From Gnetum montanum (taxonomy: Eukaryota > Streptophyta > Gnetopsida > Gnetales > Gnetaceae): a stretch of 64,000 nucleotides of DNA. Below, in pieces: positions 1 to 12,605 of the stretch. A program made the position numbers and the translations under genes. Every line of letters begins with the position of its first letter. Position 1 is the stretch's first letter. Under the pieces are notes generated by a model that was not told where the DNA came from, did no database searches, and was given only the letters and a program-made list of their open reading frames with translations. Location of the stretch: assembly GCA_015680685.1 (NCBI GenBank), contig MNCI01035238.1:245884-309883 (forward strand). The letters are read 5' to 3'.

Positions 1-553
1 CATCCGTTCCCACTTACCATACACACCCTGAACTATGCAACTATGGCTACCAAATGCTAATCGTTACTGTGATTACCACACGTAACGCACGTGATCGAGG
101 CGGTCGTACTGAGGCATCTAACTAGCCTAAGTGTGATAAGCAGCCGATTCCTTGACTAGCCATACACACCCGTAGGTGCTCGTAGCCAAGTCGTACTTAC
201 CCCACATTCTAGGAGATAGGGGTGAGAGAATCTAATTGCGATGAGTAGCCGATTCCTTGGTTAGTTGTACACAGTCATCAATGCTCGTAACCAAGTCGTA
301 CTCATGCTGCGTTACTAGTAAAGTAATAAATAACATTAAATAAACCTATCCATGTACTGCAAGGTTTATCCACAAAGTTCATCTTTATTGCTGTACACAA
401 CTTGCGTTCAGGTACAAAGCTGCTTGAATAAAGAGCTGTTCACTTGGGGGACTCCTACTACAGGCACATGGAAAATATTCTATCTCTGGGGTGATCAATC
501 CGCCAGAGCTTTACTACTTCTAACTTCTATATGCAAATGAGGGGAGTGCCACC

Positions 554-563
554 TCTTATTTAT
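554..563 (-). promoter_or_regulatory. LTR TATA box
   Basis: TATAAATAAG on the minus strand, about 160 bases inside the LTR start. The same box sits at the same relative place in the sister LTRs. It marks the probable U3/R promoter of the element. Confidence 0.6.
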
Positions 564-591
564 AGATTTGGTGACGGACCACGATATTGCG

Positions 592-716
592 GCGGCCACG
601 ATATCGTGTACGCGATATCGCGGCTTGTGCAAATCGTGNCGGCCACGATATCATGTACGCGATATTGCGACGGCCACGATATCGTGTACGCGATATCGCG
701 GCTTGTGCAAATCGTG
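592..716. repeat. GATATC-palindrome cluster with a 46-bp duplication around a single N
   Basis: Bases 592-638 and 671-716 are essentially the same 46-bp string and lie either side of one N at 639. The stretch holds repeated GATATC and CGATATCG palindromes typical of the U3 of this LTR family. The exact duplication next to the N may be an assembly artefact and not a biological tandem repeat. Confidence 0.7.
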
Positions 717-779
717 TCTCATCAAATAGGAACCATGTTTTCTTGAGAGAACATGTATAATTTAATTAGTTATGAGAAA

Positions 780-900
780 AATGAGGAAAAAGAGTGAGGC
801 CATTTAATTAGCCACATCTCCAATTCCACACTACTCCATTAATGCTTTTTTTAAATAACCACCACCTGCACCCCTACCTTCCCATATATCTTTATGCTAT
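780..900 (+). promoter_or_regulatory. ENODL-promoter-like stretch, copy A start
   Basis: This resembles the region just upstream of the ENODL remnants at 34030-34145 and 61860-61990. It shares the order 'catttaatt', 'ccaattccac', 'cacctgca', 'cctacctt', 'ccata'. No phytocyanin coding sequence follows here. I read it as the flank of a lost ENODL copy, or as the breakpoint repeat of the large duplication. Promoter activity is inferred only from similarity. Confidence 0.4.
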
Positions 901-1559
901 TTGTTTATATTTCTGTTATTTGTGATTTGTATTGTGTATATGGAGGAAATTCGAATGAAATGAAGTATTTTAGCCAATAATATTGCTAGATTATTTAAGA
1001 TACATCTAAGAACACTTGGCAACTTTGTAAGTAATATTATTGATGGGTAATTTTTGGATGCACCAACACTTGGGAAAACAAAACTTGTTTAAGGAGACTA
1101 TTGCCTAGGGTGCCTCCTATATGGGTATGGTAACCTAGGAATAGTCTTAGCTAGAGAGGGCTATGTGACATTAAACAATTAAATGGAGATCCTACCCCTC
1201 CATTGTTGCGCATGATCCTCATTTTCTGCCATTCACAGTTGCTTCACGTCACTGCTATTGCTATCGGTGGTGCCCACTATTAGGCCAAAAACCCTATTGC
1301 TATAGGGATAAAAACTCGATTGAGTAGGGATACACTACTACATGCTGCCATTGATGCCTAATGTTGTTAGCTACTCACTACTCACAACCATGTGTTGTTG
1401 CTATTGGCCACTCGCTGCTGTTGACATGCACCACCTACTATAAGAAAAAAAAGGAGAAAATGTTGCATAGGGACATGCTACCACCATTGCTAGTTATACC
1501 TGCTAAGAGAGAGAGGCCCAAAACCCCCTAGGTCACTTGTTGTTTGCATCTCTAATGTG

Positions 1560-1960
1560 TAGTTGTGGCCATCATTGTTTGTGCTTGCCACGCATGACTT
1601 AGAATGCCTACCATGTGCTACTTAGAGTCACCATTTTTTGAGTCAACTATGCACCCATCCATAACAGCTACCATGCACTATCCAAAGCTGTCACCATTTG
1701 AGCCTACCGTGCATTGTGTAAAACACCTACCATGCACTACTTGTAGCTACCACTGTTCACGTTGATGCTTATGTGTTGGTTGCTTGCTGTGTGCTAACCA
1801 TCGCTGACCACACCTACTACTATTGTAGGTGTTGACGTGAGCCACATATTGTTACTGATTGTACTTGCTGTCATCATCGTGCACTGCATGCCACTTGTAA
1901 TGCATGTTGCCATGCATTGCATGCCACCAACAATGCTACCATATGCACGTTGACCCACAA
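1560..1960. repeat. Degenerate tandem repeat (about 40-50 bp unit)
   Basis: Variants of 'cctaccatgcactac' and 'agctaccactgttc' recur every 40-50 bases, for example near 1610, 1668, 1728 and 1745. The paralogue at 40430-40800 carries the same degenerate array. The repeats are too diverged to fix a unit length by eye. Confidence 0.5.
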
Positions 1961-4867
1961 GAGATAAAGAGAGATAGCCCTTTGTTCCACGCTATCAGCT
2001 ACTTGCCATGTGGAAGAGGGAGGTGCAGAGAGTGATCCTAAGAGAGACCTCAAGGTCTCCTTGTTCACGTTTGTTAGTAGGAGAGGTGAAGTTGATATCT
2101 CTTCTTATTAATACTTACTACTCGAGAGACCCCCTATTCCCTTTTAGCTCCCCACTGCACGTTGGTTTATAGTAGCTCTCACTGATAGCATTGAATGTCC
2201 ATGTCAACCACCTACTCCACCACATTCCCACATTCTACCACTGATGTTGTCAGTTATGTTCTCCACATTTGCACATCTCCATGTTTGCGATGTTAGTTAC
2301 ACCGCTCACTTGCCCACATTGCTCACCTTCGTAGCCATTACGTAACCACAATGACATCTCCATTGCCATCTGCTGTCCACTGTTGTAATTGTCATTTGCA
2401 TAAATCAAGGCCTTCATTACCCCTGCTAAAAAAAGTGTCATGGTTAAGCTAACCAAATATATATTCAAATTTGGCTTTCATAGCCTTTAGTTGATGTGCT
2501 AATCATGTTGTTGTTCAAGACCCAAGCTTTGTAGTTCATTCGTGCTTACATTAGTCTTTCTTTATGCCTTGTATAAGAAGATACCATGCCCAATGATTAG
2601 TTGCCTATACTAATGAGCTTGTTAGGCTTGATATATCTACTATCCTACAATACGGTCACATTGGCTGGAATTTCACACATACATGTTGAATGTCTGCTAC
2701 ATTTTCTAAAATCCTCATTAGTTGCATAGACTAGTGTTAATTATGATTTATGAATATTTAGGAATCATGATTGAGTTGTCCAAGGATCTTTGAATATAGT
2801 CAATCATTTGTAATCATATTTCTTCATACTAGATATCCTTTTTAATTCAGGGAAAATTTAATCTACCCATAATATGTATTGATTCTTCATACTAGTTTTA
2901 AATCTTAAAACTTTAAACTTGTTTTCCTTATTTTACCATGTCATAGCATGTATTTTGGTAAGTTGTATGGATTGTCTGTTGAAGGGCCATTATTTGGAGT
3001 GAAGGTAAGGTGCTATCTTAAGGCTTCAGTTGCATAGTCACTTGAAATGAGTTTAGGTTTTCAAAAATCCACCAGCCTTCCTTGATCTTGTTGGTTGGAA
3101 TGAGTATGTAGCCTTTAAGTGATTAGCCTTTATCAAGTATTCATCATTTGTGTGATTGTTGATGGACGACAATAATTTAGAGGTTGCATGATACCTCTCA
3201 TTGAAAGCATCCCTATGTATCATGAAACCATGCCCTAGTGATTAGACCAATAAGTCATGGCCCCATGCTTAGCATGGATGATGTTGGCATCAACAAATAT
3301 ATTTAAAACTTATGCTTTATATGTTTTATCTATCCAATAGACCCTCTTGGGTCTTCATGGACAAAATACAATTTAGTTTCAATTTCATTTGTATGTATGT
3401 AGATGATGAAAAATAGGAAAGAACAAGAGCTTTGTATTTTGCATTATTCTTGTTTGTGTCTGTGTTATATTTATGTTGTGCTAGGTTAGGCTAACCTTTG
3501 CTGTGCTCTGCTTGCTATCTACCTAACTAATCTTATTTGGTGGATTTGTCAATTTGTACTGAATTTGCCATAGTTTTGACTTTTGGTGATTTAAATGATG
3601 CAAGATTTGAAATCTCTCGTTGCATATGCATTATATTTTATACAACTTCTCTTTCTAATGGGCATACATTTTTATCCTTTGGATTCCCTCGATAGACATC
3701 CATGCTTTTGCATTCTCCCATTCTTTTTGTGTTAGCTCAAATATGTTCATTAAATTTCAAGTACAGGGTAATGCAATGTCTTAGAAAAGATAAAGGACAC
3801 TAATTTTTGAGCAAGTAATTAAGTTAGAAACATACCAAACATATGCATTCGTGAGTATGTGGGTTTAGGCTAGAATTGGATGGTACAACTTTTACAAGCT
3901 CTATTAAAAGTATATGAAGGTGGTGATTTGGCCTTTTGTTCAAGATATTTGTGAAATACAATATCTCCATATAACAAACCATCATGCTTATTGCAAGATT
4001 TCTCAGAAAAGAATACAAATTGATAACTTAAAATGGGATCCATGATAGATGGAGTACAAATAAAAAGAAATACCCTTAATATTTTGCTAAAATATTATAA
4101 ATATTCTAAAGTTCACTATAAGCTCATCATTAAAATAATTTTATTTATGAGGTTATAAGTTCAATTTTTAATTGTGCATATAACTGTCAATTGAATTAGT
4201 AGACTCTTTCTATGTTAAAAGAATTTTCAAGTTTTACAAACCTTTTAGTCTTATATTGTGAATATTGACAGTATTCTTGATTGGTCATATTCTAAAAATT
4301 GAACTTTTATTGGCCTAAAAGTTATTATTGATAGAGAGTCATCACTCTAGGTTATCTTCACTATCTTAACTAATATCATATACAACAATACATTAAAAAT
4401 TTTAAATTGATAAAAGTTGTGAAATCTTGATTACAAAATAGAAGAAACATTATTTTTTTCAGTGTAAATCTAACTAGCATAAATTGACTAGGCCAAACAA
4501 ATTCAAATTTTAAATCTATAAAGAAAAATATAATCTTTGATTGAATCCTTTCATTTGATTCCATGAGTTGTCTTGAGCCATTGGTCAAATAATTGAATAC
4601 TTACACCTCTATTATCTCAAACTTCGTAAGCATAAATGATCTTGAACTTGGAAAGGTAATTTTGAGCTCCTAGAGTCTTGTGCACTTTAAGAGTTATGAT
4701 GGTATAAAAAACTCATAAACAATGACAATAATATATCATATCCAATAGTGAAAAATCCTCATCATGATGAGAGCTATCTTAAGTTGTACTTTAACAGAGG
4801 AATCATGAAAGATCGATTATTGTTTGTAGCTTCTGTCTTTATCTATTTTTGGTTGCTGTCGTCTGTC

Positions 4868-4976
4868 TAGTGTTTTTTTTTAATATTTAATGAATTCAAC
4901 TCTTTTGCTCAATCTTCATTCTTTTTTTTTTAATATTTAATGAGCTCAACTCTTTTACTGGATCTTCATTCTTTCT
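4868..4976. repeat. Tandem duplication of about 50 bp, copy A only
   Basis: A T-run followed by 'aatatttaatga' and 'tcaactctttt...tcttcattc' occurs twice in a row here. The matching place in copy B (about 43787-43845) has one unit. The duplication in A therefore followed the large segmental duplication, or one unit was lost in B. Confidence 0.75.
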
Positions 4977-5144
4977 CTTCCTCTAAGCCATCCTTTGTAG
5001 ATTCCTTCTAACTTCTTCTTTTTTAATCATCATGAATTGAGTCATCATAATCATTTTCTTCTTAATTATAGCATTATCAAAGTTAACTACTTGTAAACCA
5101 TCATACTATATAACCTTTGTAGTGGTTAAGAAAAGCATGGTTAA

Positions 5145-6168
5145 TGATGAGACGTGATATTGCATAGGCCGCGATATTGCGTCGTCCCCTGCGATATCGT
5201 GGTCCGCTGCCAAGTCTATAAATAAGAGGCAGCTCTCCCTTGTTTCCTCATCCTAGGCTAGAAGTAGGGAAACTCTAGTAGTTTGATCACTCCAGAGATA
5301 GAATATTTTCCATGTGCTCGTAGTAGGAGTCCTAAAGTGAACAGATCTTTATTCGAGCAATATTGTACCTGAACACAAGTTGTGTACGGCAATAAAGACA
5401 AGCTTCTTGGATAAACCTTGCAGTGCATGGAATAGGATTTTATTTTAATGTTATTTATTGCTTCATCTCTCTCACCCTTAAACTCCTAGAATGCAGAATG
5501 AGTATGAATTGATTACGAGCATCTAAGGATGTGTACGAATAGTCAAGGAATTGGCTGCTCATCGCAACGCGATATGAGTATGACTTGCTTATGAGCATCT
5601 AAGTGTGACTACTTGGTAACCCAGTGGCATATCTAGGATCTACGCTTGGTAATCCCAGTGGTAGTTGTGCACCAATATGTGTACGGTTAGTCAAGGAATC
5701 GGCTGCTCATTACAGTTAGGCTAGATTAGATTCTCTCAACCCTTTCCTCCTAGTTAAGTGCCTTAGTACAACCACTTCGAGCATGTGTGTTACACGTGGT
5801 GATCCCAGTAATGATTAGCGTTTGGTAGCCGTGGTTGCATTGGTTTAGGGTGTGTACGGTAAGTGGGAACGGATGCTGATGCTAGGTTAATTTAGACTTA
5901 GTCATTAGTTAGAATTAGTACTTAGTTTCTCAACCCTTCACCTTGTTAGCATAGGAGACATAAAACATAAAAAGATATAAAAATCATATACCTCGGACTT
6001 ACTTAACCATACACCATGACAACTACAAGTAAGTCTAGGAAGACAATGAATGATTAACCCCAAGTGTTCCATGAGGTGTGTAGGCACTTAGTTTGCGGAG
6101 TTTGATCGGATTGCGCGTGCTACGCTTGTTTCATATGGTTGAGTGTAGGGGTACCTCGCCACTCATCA
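5145..6168 (+). mobile_element. Solo LTR, TGATGA-type Gypsy family, with 5-bp target duplication
   Basis: The LTR runs from TGATGAGACGTG to CGCCACTCATCA (1024 bases) and is flanked by gttaa on both sides (5140-5144 and 6169-6173). Copy B has a single gttaa at the matching position (about 44003-44007) with no insertion, so the empty site is visible. A U3 with GATATC motifs, a TATA box and AATAAAG-like signals lie in LTR order, with no internal region. A solo LTR is the usual product of LTR-LTR recombination. Confidence 0.93.
5217..5226 (+). promoter_or_regulatory. TATA box of solo LTR
   Basis: TATAAATAAG lies about 70 bases after the LTR start and directly after the GATATC cluster. The same box is conserved in the other LTRs of the family. 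Confidence 0.6.
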
Positions 6169-6173
6169 GTTAA

Positions 6174-8990
6174 CAAACAATATTAAAGCTTATGAGAAGC
6201 TTCCATAGAATGTGAGAATTTACCAATAGTTATGATTAGGGTCTTGAATCTAAATCTTGGACTTCTTCCATCTAACACTTTAATCATAACCCTTTGAAAT
6301 TTTAGCACTACCAGTCTCACCCAACTATAATTTTTTCCCATTAGTTTTCAAAGAATAAATATTTTAATGTAGGCCATGAAATTTAGTTTCAACAGTCAAA
6401 ACAATGCTCACCAATGAAATAAATCATAATTAAACTACTATATGGTTTTGTAATATTTTCCATATATTCTTGAGAGCAAAATTAATTTGTAAACCACTTG
6501 TCCTTTGAGGATGGCATCAAAATTCTAGTGTTTCTTTGTTTTTGCTTGAACCCCTCAAGTGCTTCTTCTCTTCTACATCATCTCTCCAACTTGCAACTTG
6601 TGAGGTACTCATACTATCCATTTCAATCAATTCCTTGCATAAATTACTTACTTTAAATCATTTTTCACTTGCACTATAAATCCTAATCAATCTTTAAATT
6701 CTAATAGTGAAATATTTAAATGTATGATTTTAACCTAAATCATGTATATTTATTATTCTTGTTATCAGCATTGTAGATTTTAATATTCATGAGTTCATAT
6801 TAATTCATATAGTGTTATTTTTAGCACAACACATGAAATGTTTTCATTTTAGTATTATTTATTTTCCAACTTTGTGAGATGAATACAATAAGGATATTTT
6901 GTGATTGATCTTTTTGAATTGAGAAGATATTGAGCATTATTGCTCATGTTGCAAACAAATTTTAGCAAAAGGATCTTCATGAATGAAATGACCCATTGTA
7001 ACTACCTCATTTACAGTTAAAGTAGTTCATATTGAGTAGGCCATTTTGATACCACAATAATCTTCCATCAATTCATCTATATGACAACATCAATCCATAG
7101 TTCTTTGAACTTCATCATATTATTCCAAGGAATAAGATAACTATAACCAAATAGAAGTGTATAGTAAAATCATTATGAAATGATAGGGACAAAAGGATGT
7201 ATCCAAGACCAAAAGATAAATATTATCATGTTTAAAATTCATGAGTGAAGAAGTGAACATGATATGCTAAGTGTCAATTCACAAAAAAATAAAAAGAACT
7301 AAACTCCTCATGAATTTGCAAACATAAATGGAATGAGTTAAGAATATAGTGATTAAAGGGAGTGTTAGAATATACTATCTTAAGTTAAAGTACAATCATT
7401 AGCTTTGTAACTTAAGCCATAAACATTTACAAAATGTTTTAATAGTTTACCAAAGAGATGCAACCACTTACAAATTATAAAGAAACCCAAGTTCACAATT
7501 CATAAATATGCATAAGATAAGTTATAATAATGTGAACAAATAAGAAGCAAGACAATATTAGAACAATAACCAAAGAAAAGTAATAGTAAGCTAAAAGGAT
7601 ATGATGGTTGTGGTTGATAAGACCATGAATTAAAGTAGTCCCAGGTACTAACAAATGGTATTTGAGGAAAAACATAGCATAAAGTGAAGAGAAGTTAAAG
7701 TTTAAGATATGACCAACACCAAAAGAAACATTCTTACATGATGGATAAGATGAAGAAGTTCAACACTGTAAGCTTTATGAAAGTATCATGAAAGGAGTAG
7801 CTACAAAGGCTACATGAGAAAGGAGAGACTACTACTGAGGTAGTAGTCTATTAGATGTTGTTGATGACTGAATCAACTTAGTAGTGGATAATTGAAGGAG
7901 TTCGAAGTAACCTAGCCTACATAAGTCCAAGAATATTAATTATTAACCATCATTGAAACTATACCATGAGAGCCCCGATGCCAAGATATGTTACAATAAC
8001 ATAAATGTTTTGACATTGCTAGAGAAACATTAGTGAAACATAAGAAATTCTTAGGAACTTAATGTAGCCTAATCCTAAGTAATAGCAAGTTGAAAGATGA
8101 TGTTACAATTTACCAAAACCAGAAATTTCACTTATTTAATATTGTCTACAATAGCTTATGATAAGTAATAATCTACAAACTAGATTCATATTACTATATT
8201 TAGACTAAGAGGATTCATAAGTAGTTAGTGAGACTTAGAATACTAATAATTGTAGAAAAGATTATGAAACACAAATATCTTAATGTTAAAAATTGCATTC
8301 ATACTTCTAACTAATTTAGACCTTGATATATTAGAGTTGCTAAGTGTAAGCATAAAAACTAAACTCTAATATTCAAGAAGAAATGTTAATATTCATAAAA
8401 GTAAAATTATGATTTGTGGTAGATATAATAAGATATATGACTTTATATATCACTATGAAGAAACACAAAAGTTCATGCATAACTAATAATGATAAAGGGT
8501 GTAGTTGTAGGCAAAAAGTTCAAAGTCATAACATGATACCTCTACCAACCCACAACAAACTTGAAGAATAAGTGTGTGTGCAAAATTATTTCTATACAAT
8601 ATCCACTAAATCAAAAGAAACCTAGTGGTTAGAAAATGAGAATACCAAACTGTGCAAAAGATGCATGGAAACATCTAACCTACTTATTAGTTCTAGTTCT
8701 AGGATAATAAAGCAAACAAAGAACTTTAAAAAGAAAATCTTACACTTTGACTATACACCAGAGGAAATTATTTAACATGGAGACCTAAGAACCAAAATAG
8801 AAAATAAAAAAGGAAGCATATCTGGACCATCTAAAAAGATGACACCTTTTAGTCTAGTTAAATATATGTGTTCAAATGATCGAAACCTAATTATCATTAA
8901 TGTTAAATGTGATAACAAGAAAAACATTAAATCATTAATGATAATAAATGGAAAACTTATGGTGTATAACGAAGAGAATGTGTGGTCCAT
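6174..8990. repeat. Duplicated block A2 (paralogue of 44010-46703 plus 51808-51950)
   Basis: This AT-rich block matches copy B in order. The B copy is interrupted at 46704 by a retrotransposon inserted after an atatg that reads through here (about 8864-8868). The block has no recognisable protein domain. The small ORF at 6517-6621 is listed separately. Confidence 0.85.
6517..6621 (-). pseudogene. Small ORF of unknown function, paralogue of 44276-44458
   Basis: Minus-strand reading starts MDSMSTSQVAS and runs 34 codons, rich in charged residues (DDVEEKK, SKNKETLEF). Copy B (44276-44458) keeps the same start and 34 near-identical residues but reads on to 60 codons, because small indels near 6515-6525 change the frame. 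It could be an exon remnant on the minus strand or chance. I do not recognise a family. Confidence 0.25.
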
Positions 8991-11181
8991 TTTCCTAATG
9001 CTTGCCCATGAGTTTAGTCATGGGGGAGATGCCCCATCTTGAATCAAGAATTGATAAATGTATTTTCATGTTTTGTTTTACAATTTTTTGTTGTTTTCCT
9101 ATTTCTTCAAAATTTTCTAATTCTTACTATGCTTTTCATTTCTTCTTATTTTTGTTTCGTTTTAGTTTTCTCTTTTCTTGAGTCATTTCCTTTATATTTT
9201 ATGAATGATTACTATGTTTTTTGTTAATAATGATATTGCCAATCATGGTGTAGAAGTAAACATCATGTGTTTGGTTTTTTTCTTATGCTATCAAGATGAT
9301 GAGGTAAATAATTGTGTAATTCAGTGAGACCACATCATCCATTCCTCTAGTTTCTCTAAATAAAAGGTCTTTATCATGAAAAAAATATGGTTCTTCTCAC
9401 ATGAAACTAAAGTTAACTACTAATCAATGTGTCTTGAAGAAAGAGGGAAATACCAAGTGGGAATGGCAATGGCAAAGGGTGTGTGTGACATTAAGGGGAT
9501 TGGTTGGGTTCTCTTCTTAACTTCCTTGTGGTATATGACTCCTCCAAGAATGTACCTTAACTCCTAATCATTGAATAATAAATAGGAAGCATGTCTGTGC
9601 ATGGTGTGATTCTTGCCATGTAGAAAAAAATCACAACAACAATAATAAAAATACATAGGAATTCAAAGCATACACCTTGAACATAATAATGGACTACAAG
9701 CACTGGTTATGGGGTTGGAAAGACATGTTACCAATGCTTGAAGGCATCCCTCTAAGTAAAGACTTTTCTTCCTTCTTCTCTTTTCTTATCTTTTTGGAGT
9801 GATGTTCATTCTCTATGGTTGTTGTGAGCTCATGATGTTTGGCAAGAAGGGCCACATTAATGTGAGGCCACTACTAATGGTATGGAGTTGGTTTGAAATT
9901 TGGATAGATAAGTATGATGGTCATCTTAATCATAGTTGGTACAATATCCTATTGTGGGAATGGTTAAGTGTCTTACATCCCAATCTTTGCAATCCTTTCT
10001 CATCCCATTATTCACCTCACTGTTGCATACAATTGTGAGCCTAATGGTTTTGTATAGTATAGTATAGAATCATTACGAAGGTAGTTGTCTGTTATTTGGA
10101 ACAAAGACACAATCTACATTTAACTTCTAAGATGCCCACGGACATCTATAGAAGTTGTTATGCAAGGGCATTATAGTAGGAGCCTACTTTGGGGAGGATC
10201 CACTTGCATGACTTTTGTTGATCATGGCTTTGAATCAAACCTAACATCTTCAAGGATATCATGGACTACTTTGATAAATTTATGAGTGATTTTGCGATTA
10301 CTTCTCATCAATTTTGATTAATTTTACTACTTTTTTATTAACTTATCCTCCAAATTCAATATATCTTGGTCATCTTGTGAACCAAACATTTAGTTTTAGT
10401 TGTTCAGAAACTTCTGATCTTTCAAAGTTAAGCTCATTCATCGTGGGTGCTAATGATGTAATTTTTGAACTTTATCAAACACCTTATTTTTTAACATTAT
10501 GACAACTACTAGTAATAATAATCAAAATAACATGAACTACTTGATAATTTTACTTACCTCAGCCTTAGAAATAATATTTTGTAATCACCTTAAGCCTAAA
10601 TGTTGAATTTTTTCAATGTTTTAGCTAACCGAGGATCCAAAAAGAGTTAATCAACAAGGAAAAAAATTATTATTATCAAAACTAATGTTGATTCTTTGGT
10701 GATTGCAGAGGATTCTAAAAGAGATGCCTAAGGTTAAGGGTCTTTTGCAAGGGAAGAAAAAGAGGCTAAGATGAGGACATGCCCATGGATAAGTAGCATA
10801 TATAAGAATGAAATCTCACATATGAAATGTTTGCTAAATTCATGGGATGATGAGAAGAAATTTTAGTTCATCCTTTAAGAGAGTTTTGCATAAAAGTGAA
10901 GCATCAATATAGCAATCAAGGTTGAAAAATCTACCACCACTAGTGACAACAAGAAGATTCATCTTCGATGGATCTTTTGAAGACCTCTACAATTTTGTAA
11001 ACTTTAATATCTATCCAGTATTTTTGTCCTTTTGTAATACATCTACTTGAATAAAATTATGTAATGCACCACTCTAGTTTTGTAATGTTTGCAAATCTAG
11101 TCTTGGTCACCCCACAATTTTTGTAATGAAACTTTGTCTATTTATATATAACTTGAGGACAAGGTTTTCGTTAGTCATGGG
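8991..11181 (+). mobile_element. 3' non-coding part of an old Gypsy element (shared by A and B)
   Basis: This stretch recurs at 51940-54131 and, in part, at 21583-22614, 56414-58518 and (minus strand) 13980-14550 inside the element that still has pol. It lies downstream of integrase in that element, so here it is the 3' untranslated part of related elements. It carries two conserved blocks, around 9720-9750 and 10161-10212, and ends in a polypurine tract (ATGGGGGGTA) at about 11177-11186. No pol or gag coding remains. Confidence 0.7.
10161..10212 (+). repeat. Conserved 3'-noncoding block of the Gypsy family
   Basis: The block TGCAAGGGCATTATAGTAGG plus GAGCCTACTTTGGGGAGG and CACTTGCATGA is found again at 12280-12332, 32812-32863, 53105-53157, 55980-56032 and 57493-57544, and on the minus strand at 14042-14085. 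It is better conserved than the sequence around it. Its function is unknown. Confidence 0.7.
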
Positions 11182-11489
11182 GGGTATAGAAATTAGTTAG
11201 TTATGTAGATTAAATTAGAAATTCAATTACTTCATTGCTTTCGTCCTTTATCTTAAGCATCCAAAACATAAAACATAAAAAATAATAAAAATTATATGCC
11301 TTGATTACACTTAACCATACCTTTGAATATCACAAGTGTAATTGGGAAGACAATGAATGACAATTAGGACAAGTTCACTTCCTAGAGACTAGTGTACTGG
11401 AAGACATAGAATCCACGGAATTCAACTAGATCATTCGTTAATGATTAGTGATTTGTATGGTTAAGTGTAGGGGTATTCGCCTCTCATCA
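11182..11489 (+). repeat. 3' end of an LTR, 5' two-thirds deleted
   Basis: This matches 54830-55130 in copy B, the end of a 999-base LTR. Here the polypurine tract joins directly to the last 308 LTR bases. About 698 bases (equivalent to 54132-54829) are missing, and the junction falls at a short 'ta' shared by both edges. The LTR ends CTCTCATCA at 11489, followed by 'cttaccatggcc' as in copy B. Confidence 0.8.
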
Positions 11490-12605
11490 CTTACCATGGC
11501 CATAATGATATTCATTTCATAATAAAACTAAGAATAAACTTGTGATCATTATGCCTAGATAGAAGAGTGAAGAACCAAGTGGGAATGCAAAGAGAATTTG
11601 TGGACTCTCTTGGATTATTTTTGTATGTTCTATCATGTTGCTAAGGTTGTATTATATCCTTGTAAATCTAACAAAAAATGGAAGCAAGAGTAAAATAAGT
11701 GCTACCTTACCATGTCACTAAAAAGATGTTACCCATGCCTAAAGGTAGTCCTCTGGTAAGGTTGACATAAATAAAAATAAAAGAGGACAATATAAATTTC
11801 TAGGTGTCCCACTGAAAAGACATCTTACCCATGCCTAAAGATAGGCAACTTCTTGGAAATTTTAAAAATGAAAAAAAGTGCCATGAATAAAATCCTCTCG
11901 TAGATAATATGCCAAGTGATGATAATCCTTGCACCAGTGGTAGTCTTACAGTTGTAATTCCAAGAGATGAAACAATGCGATGTCATTGGAATGTGGTCTA
12001 GACTTGGTTTGAATCTTGGATAGAAAGGCGAGTGATTACTTTAACCACTAATAAAATACAAGAATTCATTATGCCTATGGTAAGATATCACATGTCCCAA
12101 TTTCAACAATTCCTTTTCTAGTCCATCCCACCTCACTGTATATTTAATCATAACTTATGATTTTATATAATATAGAATTATTTTTCCAACCTAGTGACAC
12201 TAACATGTGTGTTTTGCTAGATAGGTATGTCTTACATTCAACTCCTTGAGTGCCTAACAATATTTTTAGGTGTGGTTATACAAGGGCACTAAGGGCTAGA
12301 GCCTACTGTGGGGAGGACCCACTTGTATAACTCTTGTATTGCATACTTTACAAGCAATTCCACATCATCTTGTGCCTTCCAAAATATTGAATAAACTTCC
12401 CATATCATCTAATAATCTATCCATAGATCAGAAATTCATTATCTATATCATAAACTTTTGTTGCTTGAGATTCCTTCTTCATAAACCATTCCAGAGGCTA
12501 TAACTTCATCCTTGTAGCTTTCATTTCCAAAATTCTTGAATCTTGTTGATTCCAAAGCATAAACCATTCCAGAGGCTATAACTTCATCCTTGTAGCTTTC
12601 ATTNT
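11490..12605 (+). mobile_element. Further 3' non-coding Gypsy fragment, shared by A and B
   Basis: This is the paralogue of 55131-56174. It contains diverged versions of both conserved blocks (around 11730-11840 and 12280-12332). I see no coding sequence. At 12480-12603 a 46-bp string occurs twice (12480-12525 and 12558-12603), the second ending at a single N (12604) directly before the LTR at 12606. This may be an assembly artefact. Confidence 0.6.

Larger units (their letters stand above)
1..724 (-). repeat. LTR of a TGATGA-type Gypsy element, cut by window start
   Basis: Read on the minus strand this starts with TGATGAGACACG at 724 and runs off the window at base 1. It shares LTR-body phrases (the 'catccgttcccactta' and 'aaggtttatccacaaag' stretches) with the LTRs at 5145-6168, 12606-13410 and 20748-21582. 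The U3 end (about 580-720) is packed with GATATC palindromes. Copy B has no insertion at the matching position (39559-39563, aatag), and aatag follows the LTR at 725-729, so aatag is the probable target duplication. Whether this is a solo LTR or the end of a full element cannot be seen. Confidence 0.85.
725..5144. repeat. Duplicated block A1 (paralogue of 39559-44009)
   Basis: Nearly every sentence-length string recurs in order at 39559-44009 with scattered substitutions and small indels. An example is the stretch starting 'gagaacatgtataattt' at 747 and 39581. No ORF longer than about 72 codons is present and none is conserved in both copies, so I see no gene. About 780-900 resembles the ENODL upstream region (see 34030-34200). 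The rest is AT-rich sequence of unknown origin. Confidence 0.85.

Noticed and set aside
10314-10502. 62-codon frame, also present at 53259-53450
   Set aside because: Conserved only because the whole 3' non-coding fragment is duplicated; the third copy at about 57650-57830 breaks the frame.
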